Source: Lysobacter enzymogenes
GTDB taxonomy: Bacteria > Pseudomonadota > Gammaproteobacteria > Xanthomonadales > Xanthomonadaceae
Length of the DNA stretch: 64,000 nucleotides
NCBI RefSeq assembly: GCF_023617245.1
Contig: NZ_CP067396.1
Coordinates: 310,001 to 374,000 of the forward strand
Reading direction: 5' to 3'
The notes under the pieces were generated by a model. That model had not been told where the DNA came from, made no database searches, and worked only from the letters and a program-made list of their open reading frames with translations. Below, piece by piece: positions 63,006 to 64,000 of this stretch (its first letter is position 1; each line of letters opens with the position of its first letter). Position numbers and translations under genes: made by a program.

Positions 63006-64000
63006 AGCTCGAAGCGCTCACCGTCGCCCTGCGCCCGCGCACCGCCTGGGAAGCCTGCGAACTGGGCATGGCCCTGGTCCGCCGCAACGCCGGCGCGATC
63101 TGGAAGCCGTGGCTGCTGGTGACCCTGCCGCTGCTGGTGCTGCTCAACGCCGCCGGTTGGGCGCTGGACCTGCTGTGGCTGTCGGGCCTGCTGATGTGGT
63201 GGCTCAAGCCCTGGTTCGACCGCATCCCGCTGTACGTCATTTCGCGCGCGGTGTTCGGCGAAACCCCGACTCCGCGCCAGACCGTGCGCGCCGCGCTGCG
63301 CTGGGGCGGGCGCTGGTGGCTGCCGTACCTGACCTGGCGCCGGCTCGGCCCGGCGCGGCCGCTGTACCTGCCGGTGGACCTGCTCGAAGGCGGCGACAGC
63401 GGCGAAGCGCGCCAGCGCCGCGCCGCGCTCGGCGCGCCGGTGTACGGGGTGTGCTCGCTGCTGACCCTGGTGTGCGCGAACTTCGAACTGGTGATGATCC
63501 TGGGGCTGGTGTTCGCCGGGATCATGTTCGTGCCCTTCGACTACCTGCCCGACACGTTCAAGTCGCTGTGGGACGCCTTCCTCGAACAGCCGCACTGGAT
63601 GAACGCGCTGTTCAACGCGCTGGCCTGGATCGCGGCCAGCCTGATCGAACCGTTCTACGTCGGCGCCGGTTTCGGCCTGTACCTCAACCGCCGCACCGAG
63701 ATCGAAGGCTGGGACATCGAGATCGTGTTCCGCCGCCTGCGCGCGCGCCTGAGCGCGGCGGCGGCGCCGGCGCTGCTGGCGCTGTGCGTCGGCGTCGGCC
63801 TGGGCGCGTGGTTGCCGCAGGCGATGGCGCAGTCGGGCGCGGACCGCTCGGCGCAGTTCGAGGGCGGCGATGCGCCGGCGGCGGACCGCGAGACCGACGA
63901 GGCGCGCATCGAGCGGCAGGCGCGCGAGCGCGGCGAAGCGGTCGCCGCGCAGATGCGGCGCGAAGCCGAGGCGGCCGCGCGCGACGCGGCCGGCGCGGTT
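63002..64000 (+). CDS. Membrane protein of the RDD-SpoIIM operon, 3' partial
   Basis: Open from ATG 63002 (4-base overlap with the SpoIIM-family stop) to the window end: 333 codons with no stop. Membrane segments: WKPWLLVTLPLLVLLNAAG, VYGVCSLLTLVCANFELVMILGLVFAGIMFV, ALFNALAWIAASLIEPFYVGAGFGLYLN and APALLALCVGVGLGAWLPQAM. From about residue 275 it becomes hydrophilic and Glu/Arg/Ala-rich, suggesting a coiled segment. The position fits the DUF4129-containing protein of such operons, but the diagnostic part is beyond the window. Confidence 0.85.
   Translation, partial: MKLEALTVALRPRTAWEACELGMALVRRNAGAIWKPWLLVTLPLLVLLNAAGWALDLLWLSGLLMWWLKPWFDRIPLYVISRAVFGETPTPRQTVRAALRWGGRWWLPYLTWRRLGPARPLYLPVDLLEGGDSGEARQRRAALGAPVYGVCSLLTLVCANFELVMILGLVFAGIMFVPFDYLPDTFKSLWDAFLEQPHWMNALFNALAWIAASLIEPFYVGAGFGLYLNRRTEIEGWDIEIVFRRLRARLSAAAAPALLALCVGVGLGAWLPQAMAQSGADRSAQFEGGDAPAADRETDEARIERQARERGEAVAAQMRREAEAAARDAAGAV

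Overview
The window is GC-rich DNA of about 70% G+C from a member of the Xanthomonadaceae, most likely Lysobacter. This is inferred from gene content: an Ax21-family outer-membrane protein, an OleA thiolase almost identical in pattern to the Xanthomonas enzyme, a Xanthomonas-type T4SS effector with its lipoprotein inhibitor, NtrB/NtrC, and an isolated FlgH-like protein with no flagellar genes around it. No rRNA, tRNA or CRISPR array was seen.

Layout. 1-7475: 3' part of a giant YD-repeat (RHS) toxin with a LysM domain, followed by a one-base-overlapping candidate immunity gene. 7662-16419: small secreted protein, an SDR with substituted catalytic residues, FlgH-like protein, ntrBC with an NtrC site on the ntrB start, sodC, a GNAT and a thiolase. 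16881-21821: DUF2225-like protein, T4SS effector/immunity pair, CocE-type hydrolase. 22383-25958: hemD-hemX-hemY. 26132-32767: thioesterase, lipoprotein, rhodanese, secB, gpsA, ax21, 2OG oxygenase, cell-wall hydrolase.

32936-46501 is the most interesting part: one strand, ten tightly packed genes (TonB receptor, ABC ATPase, two DUF3526-type permeases, second TonB receptor, PduX-like GHMP kinase, cysteine-synthase-like PLP enzyme, ATP-grasp ligase, DUF364 protein, MFS exporter). They start behind an AT-rich near-perfect palindrome of metalloregulator type and end in a strong terminator. The set reads as a self-contained system to make, export and re-import a small amino-acid-derived metal chelator. 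The product and metal are not known from sequence.

46559-64000: trmL, an M16 protease, DUF4156 lipoprotein, oleA, an IS30-family element inserted in a composite repeat, a GlsB-type membrane protein, xth, two tandem paralogous membrane proteins, an aldehyde dehydrogenase, a gamma-carbonic anhydrase, and the start of an RDD-RDD-SpoIIM membrane-protein operon that leaves the window.

Intergenic DNA carries about 20 copies of a short hairpin repeat (GGGNCTTCAGN'CCC) whose stem shows compensatory base changes, mostly as head-to-head pairs. A second REP type and a large inverted composite repeat lie near the IS30 copy. The real genes have very GC-rich third positions, so long open frames on the opposite strand are abundant and were discounted.
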